Shown here in pieces: positions 1-7,449 of a DNA stretch of 64,000 nucleotides (position 1 is the first letter of the stretch; every line of letters starts with the position of its first letter). A program made the translations under genes and the position numbers. The DNA lies in NCBI GenBank assembly GCA_963795665.1, contig CAWCIP010000014.1, positions 434,001 to 498,000 on the forward strand, in the 5' to 3' direction. The notes under the pieces are model-generated. The model did no database searches. It was not told where the DNA came from and saw only the letters and a list, made by a program, of their open reading frames with translations. This DNA comes from DASUPK01 sp963795665. Its GTDB lineage: Bacteria > Actinomycetota > Thermoleophilia > Solirubrobacterales > 70-9.

Positions 1-46
1 AAGAACGTCCAGCGGGACGAGCGCTCAGGAGGCGTCGACCGGGTCC

Positions 47-316
47 CTATGAGGCGTTGGACTTGTAGTACTCGAGGTTGATCTGCGTGTACTTGGACCA
101 CTCCTCGGGGAGCTGGTCCTCGGCAAAGCAGGCGTCGACGGGGCAGGCCTCGACGCAGGCGTCGCAGTCGATGCACTCGTCCGGGTCGATGAAGAGCTGC
201 TGGACGTTGTCGTAGTCGGGTTCGTCCGGGGTCGGATGGATGCAGTCGACGGGGCAGACCTCGACGCAGGAGTTGTCCTTCTCGCCGATGCAGGGCTCCG
301 CGATGACGTATGCCAA
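47..316 (-). CDS. fdxA: Seven-iron ferredoxin (3Fe-4S/4Fe-4S)
   Basis: Small soluble electron carrier of 89 residues. The N-terminal cysteines C9, C17, C21 (followed by Pro) and C25, and the second set C48, C51, C54 and C58 (followed by Pro), match the seven-iron ferredoxin layout. By family precedent C9/C17/C58 would hold the 3Fe-4S cluster and C21/C48/C51/C54 the 4Fe-4S cluster. The acidic composition is usual for these proteins. The start is TTG at 316, preceded by a GGAAAGGA ribosome-binding site about ten bases upstream. It is transcribed away from the neighbouring dehydratase-like gene, with a long palindrome in the shared upstream region. The redox partner cannot be told from context. 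Confidence 0.95.
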   Translation of the reverse strand: MAYVIAEPCIGEKDNSCVEVCPVDCIHPTPDEPDYDNVQQLFIDPDECIDCDACVEACPVDACFAEDQLPEEWSKYTQINLEYYKSNAS

Positions 317-351
317 GGCGCCTATTCCTTTCCGGAGTCGTAGTTGCGATT

Positions 352-372
352 GCGGCGCCCCTGGGGCGCCGC
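352..372. repeat. 21-bp near-perfect palindrome upstream of the ferredoxin gene
   Basis: Arms GCGGCGCCCC (352-361) and GGGGCGCCGC (363-372) are exact reverse complements around a single T. The element lies 36 bases upstream of the ferredoxin start, in the 212-base divergent gap to the next gene. It could be a protein-binding site or a structured leader. Nothing else recognisable was found in this gap apart from the TACAGT box of the downstream gene. Confidence 0.6.
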
Positions 373-516
373 TGGACGCGACATTCTAGCGGCGACCAGG
401 CCGCCCGCTTTCTGGAGCGGAGGGCGAAGCCCGGAGCGACTTCTGTTGGGCGGCCGCTCGTCGCCGCGACCTGATGGCGAAGCCGTCAAGAGCGGTGGCG
501 TCACTCGGGCGGTGGT

Positions 517-522
517 TACAGT
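517..522 (+). promoter_or_regulatory. Putative -10 box (TACAGT) of a leaderless gene
   Basis: TACAGT ends six bases before the GTG start at 529 and no Shine-Dalgarno sequence lies between, so transcription would begin at or next to the start codon. No -35 box is evident. Confidence 0.5.
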
Positions 523-528
523 GGCGGC

Positions 529-1425
529 GTGATCCTCCTCACAGGAGCAACGGGCGTGGTCGGCGGCGAGCTCCTGCCGGCGCTGCTCGCAGCGGGCCAC
601 GAGCTCCGGGCCCTGGTCCGAGATCCGAGGAAGCTCGGGGAGCATCGGGTCGACGTCCAGATCGCGCTTGGGGACCTCCGGGACCCGCTTTCGATGCGCC
701 ATGCGATGCGCGGCGTCGACACCGTGATCCACCTGGCCGCCACGATTCGCGACCAGCCCGGAGGCACCATCGAGGAGCTCAACGGGCTGGCGACGATCCG
801 TCTGCTGCGCTCCGCGGAGCGCGTGGGCGCCTCTCGCTTCGTCTTCTTCTCCGCGATGGGAGCGACGGGGTTCCAGAGAACGCGGTTCTTCCGCTCCAAG
901 GCGCTGGGCGAGCACGCGATCCTGGATTCGCCGCTCGAGGCGACCGTGTTCGCGCCATCGATCGTCTACCGGCCCGGGGATCCCTGGATCACCCTGCTGC
1001 AGCGCCTCTCGCTGCTGCCCGCGTTGCCGGTGTCGGGCTCGGGGGAGGCGCGATACCAGCCGATCTGGGCTCGCGACGTCGCGGCCTGCGTTGTCGCCGC
1101 GCTCGCCGACGGGAAGCCCAAGGCGCGGGGTGGGGCGAACGGCCGCTTTGAGCTCGCCGGTCCGGAGGTGCTCTCCTACGACGACATGGTCGAGCGGGTC
1201 CTGGAGGCGAGCGGGCGCCGTCGCCCCCTCGTCCACGTGCCGGTGCCATTGGTGCGGACCGGCCTTCGGGCTCTGGAGCTCGTCGTCGGCCCGTCGGTGT
1301 TCGCCACCTGGGAGGAGGCGGAGCTGATGGAGGTGCCGATGACCAGCGAGTACGGCACGGCCGACGCGGAGCAGCTCGGCGTGGAGCCCCGGTCGATGGG
1401 CGCGGTCCTCGGGACGCAGTCCTAG
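529..1425 (+). CDS. NAD(P)-binding Rossmann protein, NmrA/NDUFA9-like
   Basis: A 298-residue atypical short-chain dehydrogenase. The N-terminus carries the TGATGVVG nucleotide-binding motif (residues 5-12), followed by an Arg-rich segment (ALVRDPRKL) that suggests NADP-type cofactor use, and the GVDTVIHLAATI strand typical of extended SDRs. The canonical YxxxK catalytic pair is not obvious, as in NmrA-like and NDUFA9-like proteins that act as sensors or on quinone-linked substrates. The start is GTG at 529 with a TACAGT box six bases upstream and no ribosome-binding site. Its last bases overlap the stop of the convergent membrane-protein gene. The substrate is unknown. Confidence 0.8.
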   Translation: MILLTGATGVVGGELLPALLAAGHELRALVRDPRKLGEHRVDVQIALGDLRDPLSMRHAMRGVDTVIHLAATIRDQPGGTIEELNGLATIRLLRSAERVGASRFVFFSAMGATGFQRTRFFRSKALGEHAILDSPLEATVFAPSIVYRPGDPWITLLQRLSLLPALPVSGSGEARYQPIWARDVAACVVAALADGKPKARGGANGRFELAGPEVLSYDDMVERVLEASGRRRPLVHVPVPLVRTGLRALELVVGPSVFATWEEAELMEVPMTSEYGTADAEQLGVEPRSMGAVLGTQS

Positions 1426-1673
1426 CCGCGGCGCACGCGGTCGACCGCGAGCAGCGCGACTCCGACTACGAGTTCGAGGATCCCGCCGACCAGCGACGTG
1501 TAGCGGACGGCATCGACCGTTCCGCTCGACGGCTCATCCGGGACGTCGAGCCCGGAGAGCAGGTGGTGGTAGAGCCAGCGGTAGAGGTCTTCGGGCGCCC
1601 CGAGGAAGTGCAGGGCCAGCGTCACCGCCGAGCCGGCGATCAGGAGAAGGCCCGCGAGCCGGAGCTTCGTCAC
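1422..1673 (-). CDS. Small two-helix membrane protein, unknown function
   Basis: An 83-residue protein with two hydrophobic segments, about residues 5-25 (LAGLLLIAGSAVTLALHFLG) and 60-78 (GGILELVVGVALLAVDRV), separated by a hydrophilic loop containing a WLYHH motif. This predicts a small inner-membrane protein. The start is GTG at 1673. It lies downstream of groEL on the same strand but beyond a strong terminator, so it probably has its own promoter. Its stop overlaps the convergent gene by four bases. The codon pattern and membrane topology support a real gene; no family is recognised. Confidence 0.55.
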   Translation of the reverse strand: MTKLRLAGLLLIAGSAVTLALHFLGAPEDLYRWLYHHLLSGLDVPDEPSSGTVDAVRYTSLVGGILELVVGVALLAVDRVRRG

Positions 1674-1688
1674 CGGCCCAGAAAAGCA

Positions 1689-1714
1689 AGAGGCCCGGCG
1701 TCAGCCGGGCCTCT
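1689..1714 (-). terminator. Intrinsic terminator of groES-groEL
   Basis: A perfect 11-bp stem (1689-1699 with 1704-1714) with a four-base loop. On the minus strand it is followed by a T-rich tail (TGCTTTTC). It begins 35 bases after the groEL stop, a classic position for a rho-independent terminator. Confidence 0.9.
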
Positions 1715-1748
1715 CGAACACACTCGCCTGTTGCGGCAAGCGTAGTCC

Positions 1749-3389
<1,641 letters not shown>

Positions 3390-3420
3390 ATGTGTGCTTC
3401 CTCCTTCCTAAGTTCCTGGA

Positions 3421-3708
3421 CTAGCCGACCTTGGCGAGCACGTCCGACTCGCGCAGGACGAGCAGCTCGTCCCCGTCGACGGTGATCTCGGTGCCTCCGT
3501 ACTTGGAGTAGAGGACCTCGTCGCCCTCGCTCACGTCGAGCGGGCGGCGGGATCCGTCCTCCTTGACCTCACCGTCACCGACGGCGAGAACCTTGCCCTT
3601 CTGGGGCTTTTCCTTCGCTGTATCGGGGAGGACGATCCCGCTTGCGGTCGTCTCCTCCTCCTCGACTGCCTGGACGATCAGGCGGTCGCCTAGCGGCTTC
3701 AGCTTCAT
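3421..3708 (-). CDS. groES: 10-kDa co-chaperonin GroES
   Basis: The co-chaperonin that caps the GroEL ring. The sequence begins MKLKPLGDRLIVQ and contains the mobile-loop region (EEEETTASGIVLPD) and the GDEVLYSKYGGTEI roof segment; 95 residues is the usual size. An ATG two codons further upstream (3714) is also in frame, but the AGGAGG sequence directly abuts it and sits seven bases from the second ATG at 3708, so the second ATG is the better start. It is the first gene of the groES-groEL operon, with a CIRCE operator in the leader. Confidence 0.98.
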   Translation of the reverse strand: MKLKPLGDRLIVQAVEEEETTASGIVLPDTAKEKPQKGKVLAVGDGEVKEDGSRRPLDVSEGDEVLYSKYGGTEITVDGDELLVLRESDVLAKVG

Positions 3709-3757
3709 CGGCATTCCTCCTAGCTCGGATGGATGTGTCTCAAGTCTGCGCGGCTAT

Positions 3758-3784
3758 TTGGCACTCTCGATGGGAGAGTGCCAG
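3758..3784 (-). promoter_or_regulatory. CIRCE operator (HrcA binding site)
   Basis: The inverted repeat TTGGCACTC, nine bases, GAGTGCCAG closely matches the CIRCE consensus TTAGCACTC-N9-GAGTGCTAA. It lies between the probable -10 box (3796-3801) and groES, the usual place for HrcA repression of chaperonin operons. The hrcA gene is not in this window. Confidence 0.93.
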
Positions 3785-3795
3785 CGCGCCTGCTG

Positions 3796-3801
3796 ATTGT
3801 A
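3796..3801 (-). promoter_or_regulatory. Probable -10 box (TACAAT) of groESL
   Basis: On the minus strand TACAAT precedes the CIRCE element, placing the likely transcript start near 3789 and CIRCE inside the leader. No good -35 hexamer is seen at 17-18 bases spacing. Confidence 0.55.
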
Positions 3802-3830
3802 GCCAGACGCGGACCGCGGGTAGTGATCAG

Positions 3831-4304
3831 CTAGTCAACGGCGAGCAGGGGCACGCCGAGCAGCTTGGCGAGACCATGGCCACCGTTGCGCATCACATAG
3901 TCGTGATTCACCGCGAAGATCGGGCGGGCGATGGGGGAGAGCAGGTTCATCCACGCCCGCGTCGTGCGCACGTTCCACTCATATAGAGCGGCGGTGACGC
4001 CGTCCCGTTCGAACAGGCGCCAGCGCCCGACGCCGGCCAGCTCGCCCTCGGCGTCGCCCTCGAGCAGATGCGGCTTATCGACCTTCGTGGTGCGCACGAA
4101 GAACTCGAGCCTGTACGGCAGCTTCGACTTCCAGACGTAGCGTCCGTACTGGCCCACCCCGTCGGCGTCGCCCTCCTCGAGCTTGTCGGCCTCGAGCACG
4201 CCATGCCACCACGTGGGCCAGCGCTCGGACTCGAAGATCGCATCCCAAACGCGCTCCCGCGGAGCCTCGAGCAGCCAGGTTGTCAGGAACCGGTATTCAG
4301 CCAC
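3831..4304 (-). CDS. SRPBCC-fold (START/polyketide-cyclase-like) protein
   Basis: A 157-residue helix-grip protein. It has the typical N-terminal strand and helix (LEAPRERVWDAIFESERWPTWW), alternating aromatic-rich strands, and a long C-terminal helix (NLLSPIARPIFAVNHDYVMRNG). Such proteins bind hydrophobic ligands in a deep pocket and are often assigned to polyketide cyclase/lipid transport families, but the ligand cannot be deduced. The start is GTG at 4304. It is transcribed in the same direction as, and 19 bases after, the ASCH gene, so the two may share a transcript. The window contains three more SRPBCC proteins. Confidence 0.8.
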   Translation of the reverse strand: MAEYRFLTTWLLEAPRERVWDAIFESERWPTWWHGVLEADKLEEGDADGVGQYGRYVWKSKLPYRLEFFVRTTKVDKPHLLEGDAEGELAGVGRWRLFERDGVTAALYEWNVRTTRAWMNLLSPIARPIFAVNHDYVMRNGGHGLAKLLGVPLLAVD

Positions 4305-4323
4305 GGAATGCGGAATAGACCGC

Positions 4324-4728
4324 TCAGTTGCGGGACGGCGTCTCGCCGTTGCCGAACTGCGTACTCGGCCTTTCGACGATCTGCGAGAAACGGATCACCG
4401 TGACGGTGTCGTCCTCGCCTATCGGCCGGGTGTAGATCTTCTCCAGGAAGTCGACGGTCTCGTTTCGGCGGCGGAACTCGGGATTGTCGTGCTCGATGTC
4501 CCGGGGCGAGAGCTCGGAGACCTTCTTCACCTCGACGTCGTCGATCACGGCGGCGAAGATCTTCTCGCGCGGCTGGTGCCGGTAGCCGATCGTGATCCAG
4601 ACCACCTGCCCGCGCTTGTACTTGCGCGACTTGTCGCCCAGGCGGATCGTCGCCGTCTTCCGGCCGCTGCGCAGCTGGTCGACGAAGATCGGCGAATAGA
4701 AGTTGAGGACGTACAGCGCGGAGTTCAC
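4324..4728 (-). CDS. ASCH-domain protein (PUA-like fold, possible RNA binding)
   Basis: A 134-residue protein. The first ~110 residues form an ASCH/PUA-like barrel with the characteristic N-terminal motif (SGRKTATIRLGDKSRKY, about residues 21-37), where the Gly-x-Lys-x-x-(T/S) loop is thought to form the ligand or RNA site. It also has the strands around VVWITIGYR and VEVKKVSELS. Related proteins act on RNA or as amidohydrolases on modified nucleosides. The start is GTG at 4728, with TAGGCT exactly six bases upstream and no ribosome-binding site, which suggests a leaderless transcript. Its target is unknown. Confidence 0.8.
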   Translation of the reverse strand: MNSALYVLNFYSPIFVDQLRSGRKTATIRLGDKSRKYKRGQVVWITIGYRHQPREKIFAAVIDDVEVKKVSELSPRDIEHDNPEFRRRNETVDFLEKIYTRPIGEDDTVTVIRFSQIVERPSTQFGNGETPSRN

Positions 4729-4734
4729 CCGGCG

Positions 4735-4740
4735 AGCCTA
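4735..4740 (-). promoter_or_regulatory. Putative -10 box (TAGGCT) of the leaderless ASCH gene
   Basis: On the minus strand TAGGCT is followed by six bases and then the GTG start at 4728, the same arrangement as at 529, 45494, 54068, 54101, 58376 and 60607. Confidence 0.5.
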
Positions 4741-4781
4741 CCCATCATCAAAACGGGTTGCTCCTCGCACCTACGCTCGCG

Positions 4782-5450
4782 TCAATCCGGGGGGTTGAAG
4801 CCCTCGGCCCCGATCAAAGGTACGAAGCGGCAGGGCCCGATCGTCTCCTGTCGCAGGTTGCCGTTCTCCCGGATGAATGCCGTCAGCAGGTCGGCTGAGC
4901 CGGTGGCGATGGGGACGACGAGGCGGCCGTCGGTGGCCAGCTCGGCGAGCAGGCTGTGCGGGGCCTCCGGTGTGGCGGCGTGAACCGCGATGGCGTCATA
5001 GGGGGAGCCCTCGGGGTACCCACGGCTGCCATCGCCGACGATCACCTCGACGTTCTCGATGCCCAGTTCCCCGAGCCTGCGCCGTGCCATCTCGCCGAGC
5101 TCCGGCACCCGCTCGACGCTGATCACGCTCCGGGCCAGCCTCGCCAGGACGGCGGCCGAGTATCCGGAGCCGGTGCCGATCTCGAGCAGGCTCTCGTCTC
5201 CGTCGAGCCGCAGCGCTTCGCAGATCGCGGCGACCACCCAGGGCTGGGAGATGGTCTGCTCGTGCCCGATCGGGAGGGCGGAGTCGTTGTAGGCGCTCTG
5301 GCGAACCTGGTCGGGGACGAAATGCTCGCGCGGCACCTCCGCCATCGCCGCGAGCACCCGCTCGTCTCCTATTCCGCGCCGGCGCAGTTGCCGCTCGACC
5401 ATTCGCGAGCGCTGTTCGGCGAACTCCGGGGAGCGGCCGAACGAGGACAC
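4782..5450 (-). CDS. pcm: Protein-L-isoaspartate O-methyltransferase
   Basis: A repair enzyme of 222 residues that uses S-adenosylmethionine to methylate L-isoaspartyl residues in aged proteins. The family signature HEQTISQP carries the active-site Ser68, and the AdoMet-binding motif I is EIGTGSGYSA (residues 90-99). Later motifs (VISVERVPEL, VIVGDGSRGYPEGSPYDAIAVHAA) also match. The start is GTG at 5450, immediately after the TGA stop of the Crp-type regulator (no gap), so the two genes are probably translated from one message. Length is normal for the family. Confidence 0.96.
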   Translation of the reverse strand: MSSFGRSPEFAEQRSRMVERQLRRRGIGDERVLAAMAEVPREHFVPDQVRQSAYNDSALPIGHEQTISQPWVVAAICEALRLDGDESLLEIGTGSGYSAAVLARLARSVISVERVPELGEMARRRLGELGIENVEVIVGDGSRGYPEGSPYDAIAVHAATPEAPHSLLAELATDGRLVVPIATGSADLLTAFIRENGNLRQETIGPCRFVPLIGAEGFNPPD

Positions 5451-6149
5451 TCAGAATATGTACGCGTCGAGGCGCTCGGGCTCGATCACCGTCACGCGAC
5501 CCCGCCCGACCTGGACGACCCCGGCTCGCTCGAGTGTTGCGAGGAAGCGGCTGACGCTCTCGCGCGAGGTCCCTGCCATCTGAGCGAGATCGGATTGCCG
5601 CAGCCGGATGGTGACGCCGTCCCGGACCAGGGGCGTGACGGCCTCCTCGGCGAGCAGCTGGTTGAGGACGCCCGCGACCCGGCTGGGCACCGTCTGGAAG
5701 GACTGCCGCGCGATGCGCTCGTTCGCCTCACGCAGGCGACGGGTGAGCGCCACGATCAGCTTCTCGGCCATCTCCGGGTGCTCGCGGATCAGGGTGCGCA
5801 TGTCGTTGGCCGGCAGCGCCAGCAGCTCGGTGCTCTCCGCTGCCTCGACGCTGGCGGAGCGGCGCTCGCCGTCGAGCATCGCCAGCTCGCCGAAGATGGC
5901 GCCGGGGCCGAGTGTCGCCAGCGTGATCGCCCGTCCGTCGGAATGCTGGCGTATGACCCGGCAGCTGCCGCTGTTGACGATGTAGCAGGCGTCGCCCGGA
6001 TCGCCCTCGTGGAAGACCCGCGTGTCGCCGGGGAAGCTTCGCGGGATGGCCACCTGAGCGACCCGCTCCAGCTCCTCGGGCGAGAGCTCCGAGAAGAGCG
6101 GCACGCCACCGAGGAGCTCGACGGTCCCTTGTCTTGCTCCGTTCTCCAT
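5451..6149 (-). CDS. Crp/Fnr-family transcriptional regulator
   Basis: A 232-residue one-component regulator. The N-terminal cyclic-nucleotide-binding barrel (about residues 12-125) keeps the ligand-contacting pattern FGELAMLDGERRSAS, in which G87-E88 and R97-S98 correspond to the phosphate and ribose contacts of Crp. This makes a cyclic nucleotide effector plausible and an Fnr-type iron-sulfur sensor unlikely, as there is no N-terminal cysteine cluster. A long dimer helix leads to a winged helix with the recognition segment SDLAQMAGTSRESVSRFL (about residues 186-203). It is co-transcribed with pcm and diverges from the FIST signalling operon. Confidence 0.93.
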   Translation of the reverse strand: MENGARQGTVELLGGVPLFSELSPEELERVAQVAIPRSFPGDTRVFHEGDPGDACYIVNSGSCRVIRQHSDGRAITLATLGPGAIFGELAMLDGERRSASVEAAESTELLALPANDMRTLIREHPEMAEKLIVALTRRLREANERIARQSFQTVPSRVAGVLNQLLAEEAVTPLVRDGVTIRLRQSDLAQMAGTSRESVSRFLATLERAGVVQVGRGRVTVIEPERLDAYIF

Positions 6150-6245
6150 CCCACCGTCGATTATCCCTGGTTGGCGCGGATCCAGGCCTGTGAGGGTGAA
6201 AAATGCGGAGGACAGGGTGATTACTCGACGCTAGCCTTGGCTGTT

Positions 6246-6263
6246 CGAGGTATACGAACCTCG
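6246..6263. promoter_or_regulatory. 18-bp palindrome in the crp/FIST divergent region
   Basis: Half-sites CGAGGT (6246-6251) and ACCTCG (6258-6263) are perfect reverse complements around ATACGA, about 30 bases upstream of the FIST start. The symmetry and position fit an operator for a dimeric regulator; the divergent Crp-type protein is the obvious candidate, but its site is unknown. The rest of the 145-base gap shows only the CAGGAAG ribosome-binding site of the next gene. Confidence 0.5.
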
Positions 6264-6294
6264 CCTCGGCTGTCTTATAGGGGCACAGGAAGTC

Positions 6295-7449
6295 ATGAGG
6301 GCTGCCACCACAAAGGAGATTGCGGCCGCGACCTCAGCCTCCGGGCCGGACGCCGTCGGGCAGGCGTGCCGCGAGGCCGTGGAGGGGTTGCAGGGCGATC
6401 CCGGCCTGGTTCTGGCCTTCACCAGCGGAGAGAGGGACTTCGAGAGGGACGCCGCGGAGATGGCCGAGGCCGCCGGAGGCGCTTCCAGCGCCGGGATGAC
6501 CGGGAAGGGCCTGTTCGGCCCGGAGGGCCCGATGGACGAGGGGTGCGTCGCGATGGCCTTCGGGTCGCACCTGAGCGCCGCCGTCGCGGCCAGCGAGGAG
6601 GCGAGCGAAGATTTGAGGGATGCGGGCCGGGCCTGCACCGCCAAGGCGCTCGAGGAGCTCGGCTCCGACGCCGATCTCGTCCTGCTCTTCATCGACTCCA
6701 CGCGCGGGGACATAGCCGACACGGTGTCGGGCGCATACGAGGCGGCCAGCCCGGCCGTGCCCTTGGCCGGTGGCGCCGCGGGCGGCACCGAGAAGGCGCA
6801 CTTCCACGACGGGCGCGCGACCTCGGACAGCGTGATGGCGGTGGCAATCCACTCCGAGAGGCCCCTGGGCCTGGGAAACAGGCAGACGTGCAAGACGCGA
6901 GGGACCCCGTCGATCCTGACGCGCTCGAACGGCCAGCTGGTCGAGGAGATCGACGGGCGGCCGGCGGAGGAGGTCTACCTGGAGCAGCTCGGCTTCGCGG
7001 GGCTTGCCTTCGACGACGACGAGTTCGAGACCATGGCGATCACCCACCCGATCGCCCAACCCGAGCTCCACGGCGACTTCCGCCTGCGCCACGTTCTGGG
7101 GCGGACGGATGAGGGCGGCATCGTCCTCGGCACCGGAATCCCCGAGAGCGCCGTGATCGAGTTCACCGAGCTCGACTTCGACGAGCTGCTCACGAGCGGC
7201 GCGGCCTCCGTGCAAGACGCGATAGGAGCCCTCGGGGGCGACGACCCGATGGCGGCGCTGGTCTTCGACTGCGCCGGGCGGCGACGCGCGCTGCGAGAGG
7301 GGATCCCGCAGGAGGTCGAGGCGATCACCGCCGCCCTGGGCGACCCGGCACCGCCGGTCGTGGGCCTGTACACGCACGGCGAGGTGGCAAGGCTCCGCGG
7401 CGCCAAGGGGGACCGAAACCATGCCGTCGTCACGGTTGCCTTCGGCTGA
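6295..7449 (+). CDS. FIST-domain sensory protein
   Basis: A 384-residue protein matching the FIST_N plus FIST_C architecture, predicted to bind small ligands, probably amino acids. The N-terminal domain (about 15-215) has the conserved LVLAFTSGERD and LVLLFIDST segments and the glycine-rich stretch VPLAGGAAGGTEKAHFHDG. The C-terminal domain (about 215-365) includes AALVFDCAGRRRALREG and PVVGLYTHGEVA, which are typical FIST_C motifs. There is no signal peptide or membrane helix, so it is cytosolic. The ATG start follows CAGGAAG. Its end overlaps the c-di-GMP protein by 29 bases, so the two form one coupled unit: input sensor followed by second-messenger output. Confidence 0.9.
   Translation: MRAATTKEIAAATSASGPDAVGQACREAVEGLQGDPGLVLAFTSGERDFERDAAEMAEAAGGASSAGMTGKGLFGPEGPMDEGCVAMAFGSHLSAAVAASEEASEDLRDAGRACTAKALEELGSDADLVLLFIDSTRGDIADTVSGAYEAASPAVPLAGGAAGGTEKAHFHDGRATSDSVMAVAIHSERPLGLGNRQTCKTRGTPSILTRSNGQLVEEIDGRPAEEVYLEQLGFAGLAFDDDEFETMAITHPIAQPELHGDFRLRHVLGRTDEGGIVLGTGIPESAVIEFTELDFDELLTSGAASVQDAIGALGGDDPMAALVFDCAGRRRALREGIPQEVEAITAALGDPAPPVVGLYTHGEVARLRGAKGDRNHAVVTVAFG

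Noticed and set aside
4956..7112. 718-codon plus-strand frame over pcm, the Crp-type gene and FIST
   Set aside because: Crosses three well-supported genes out of frame; composition is Arg/Gly/Asp-rich shadow sequence.
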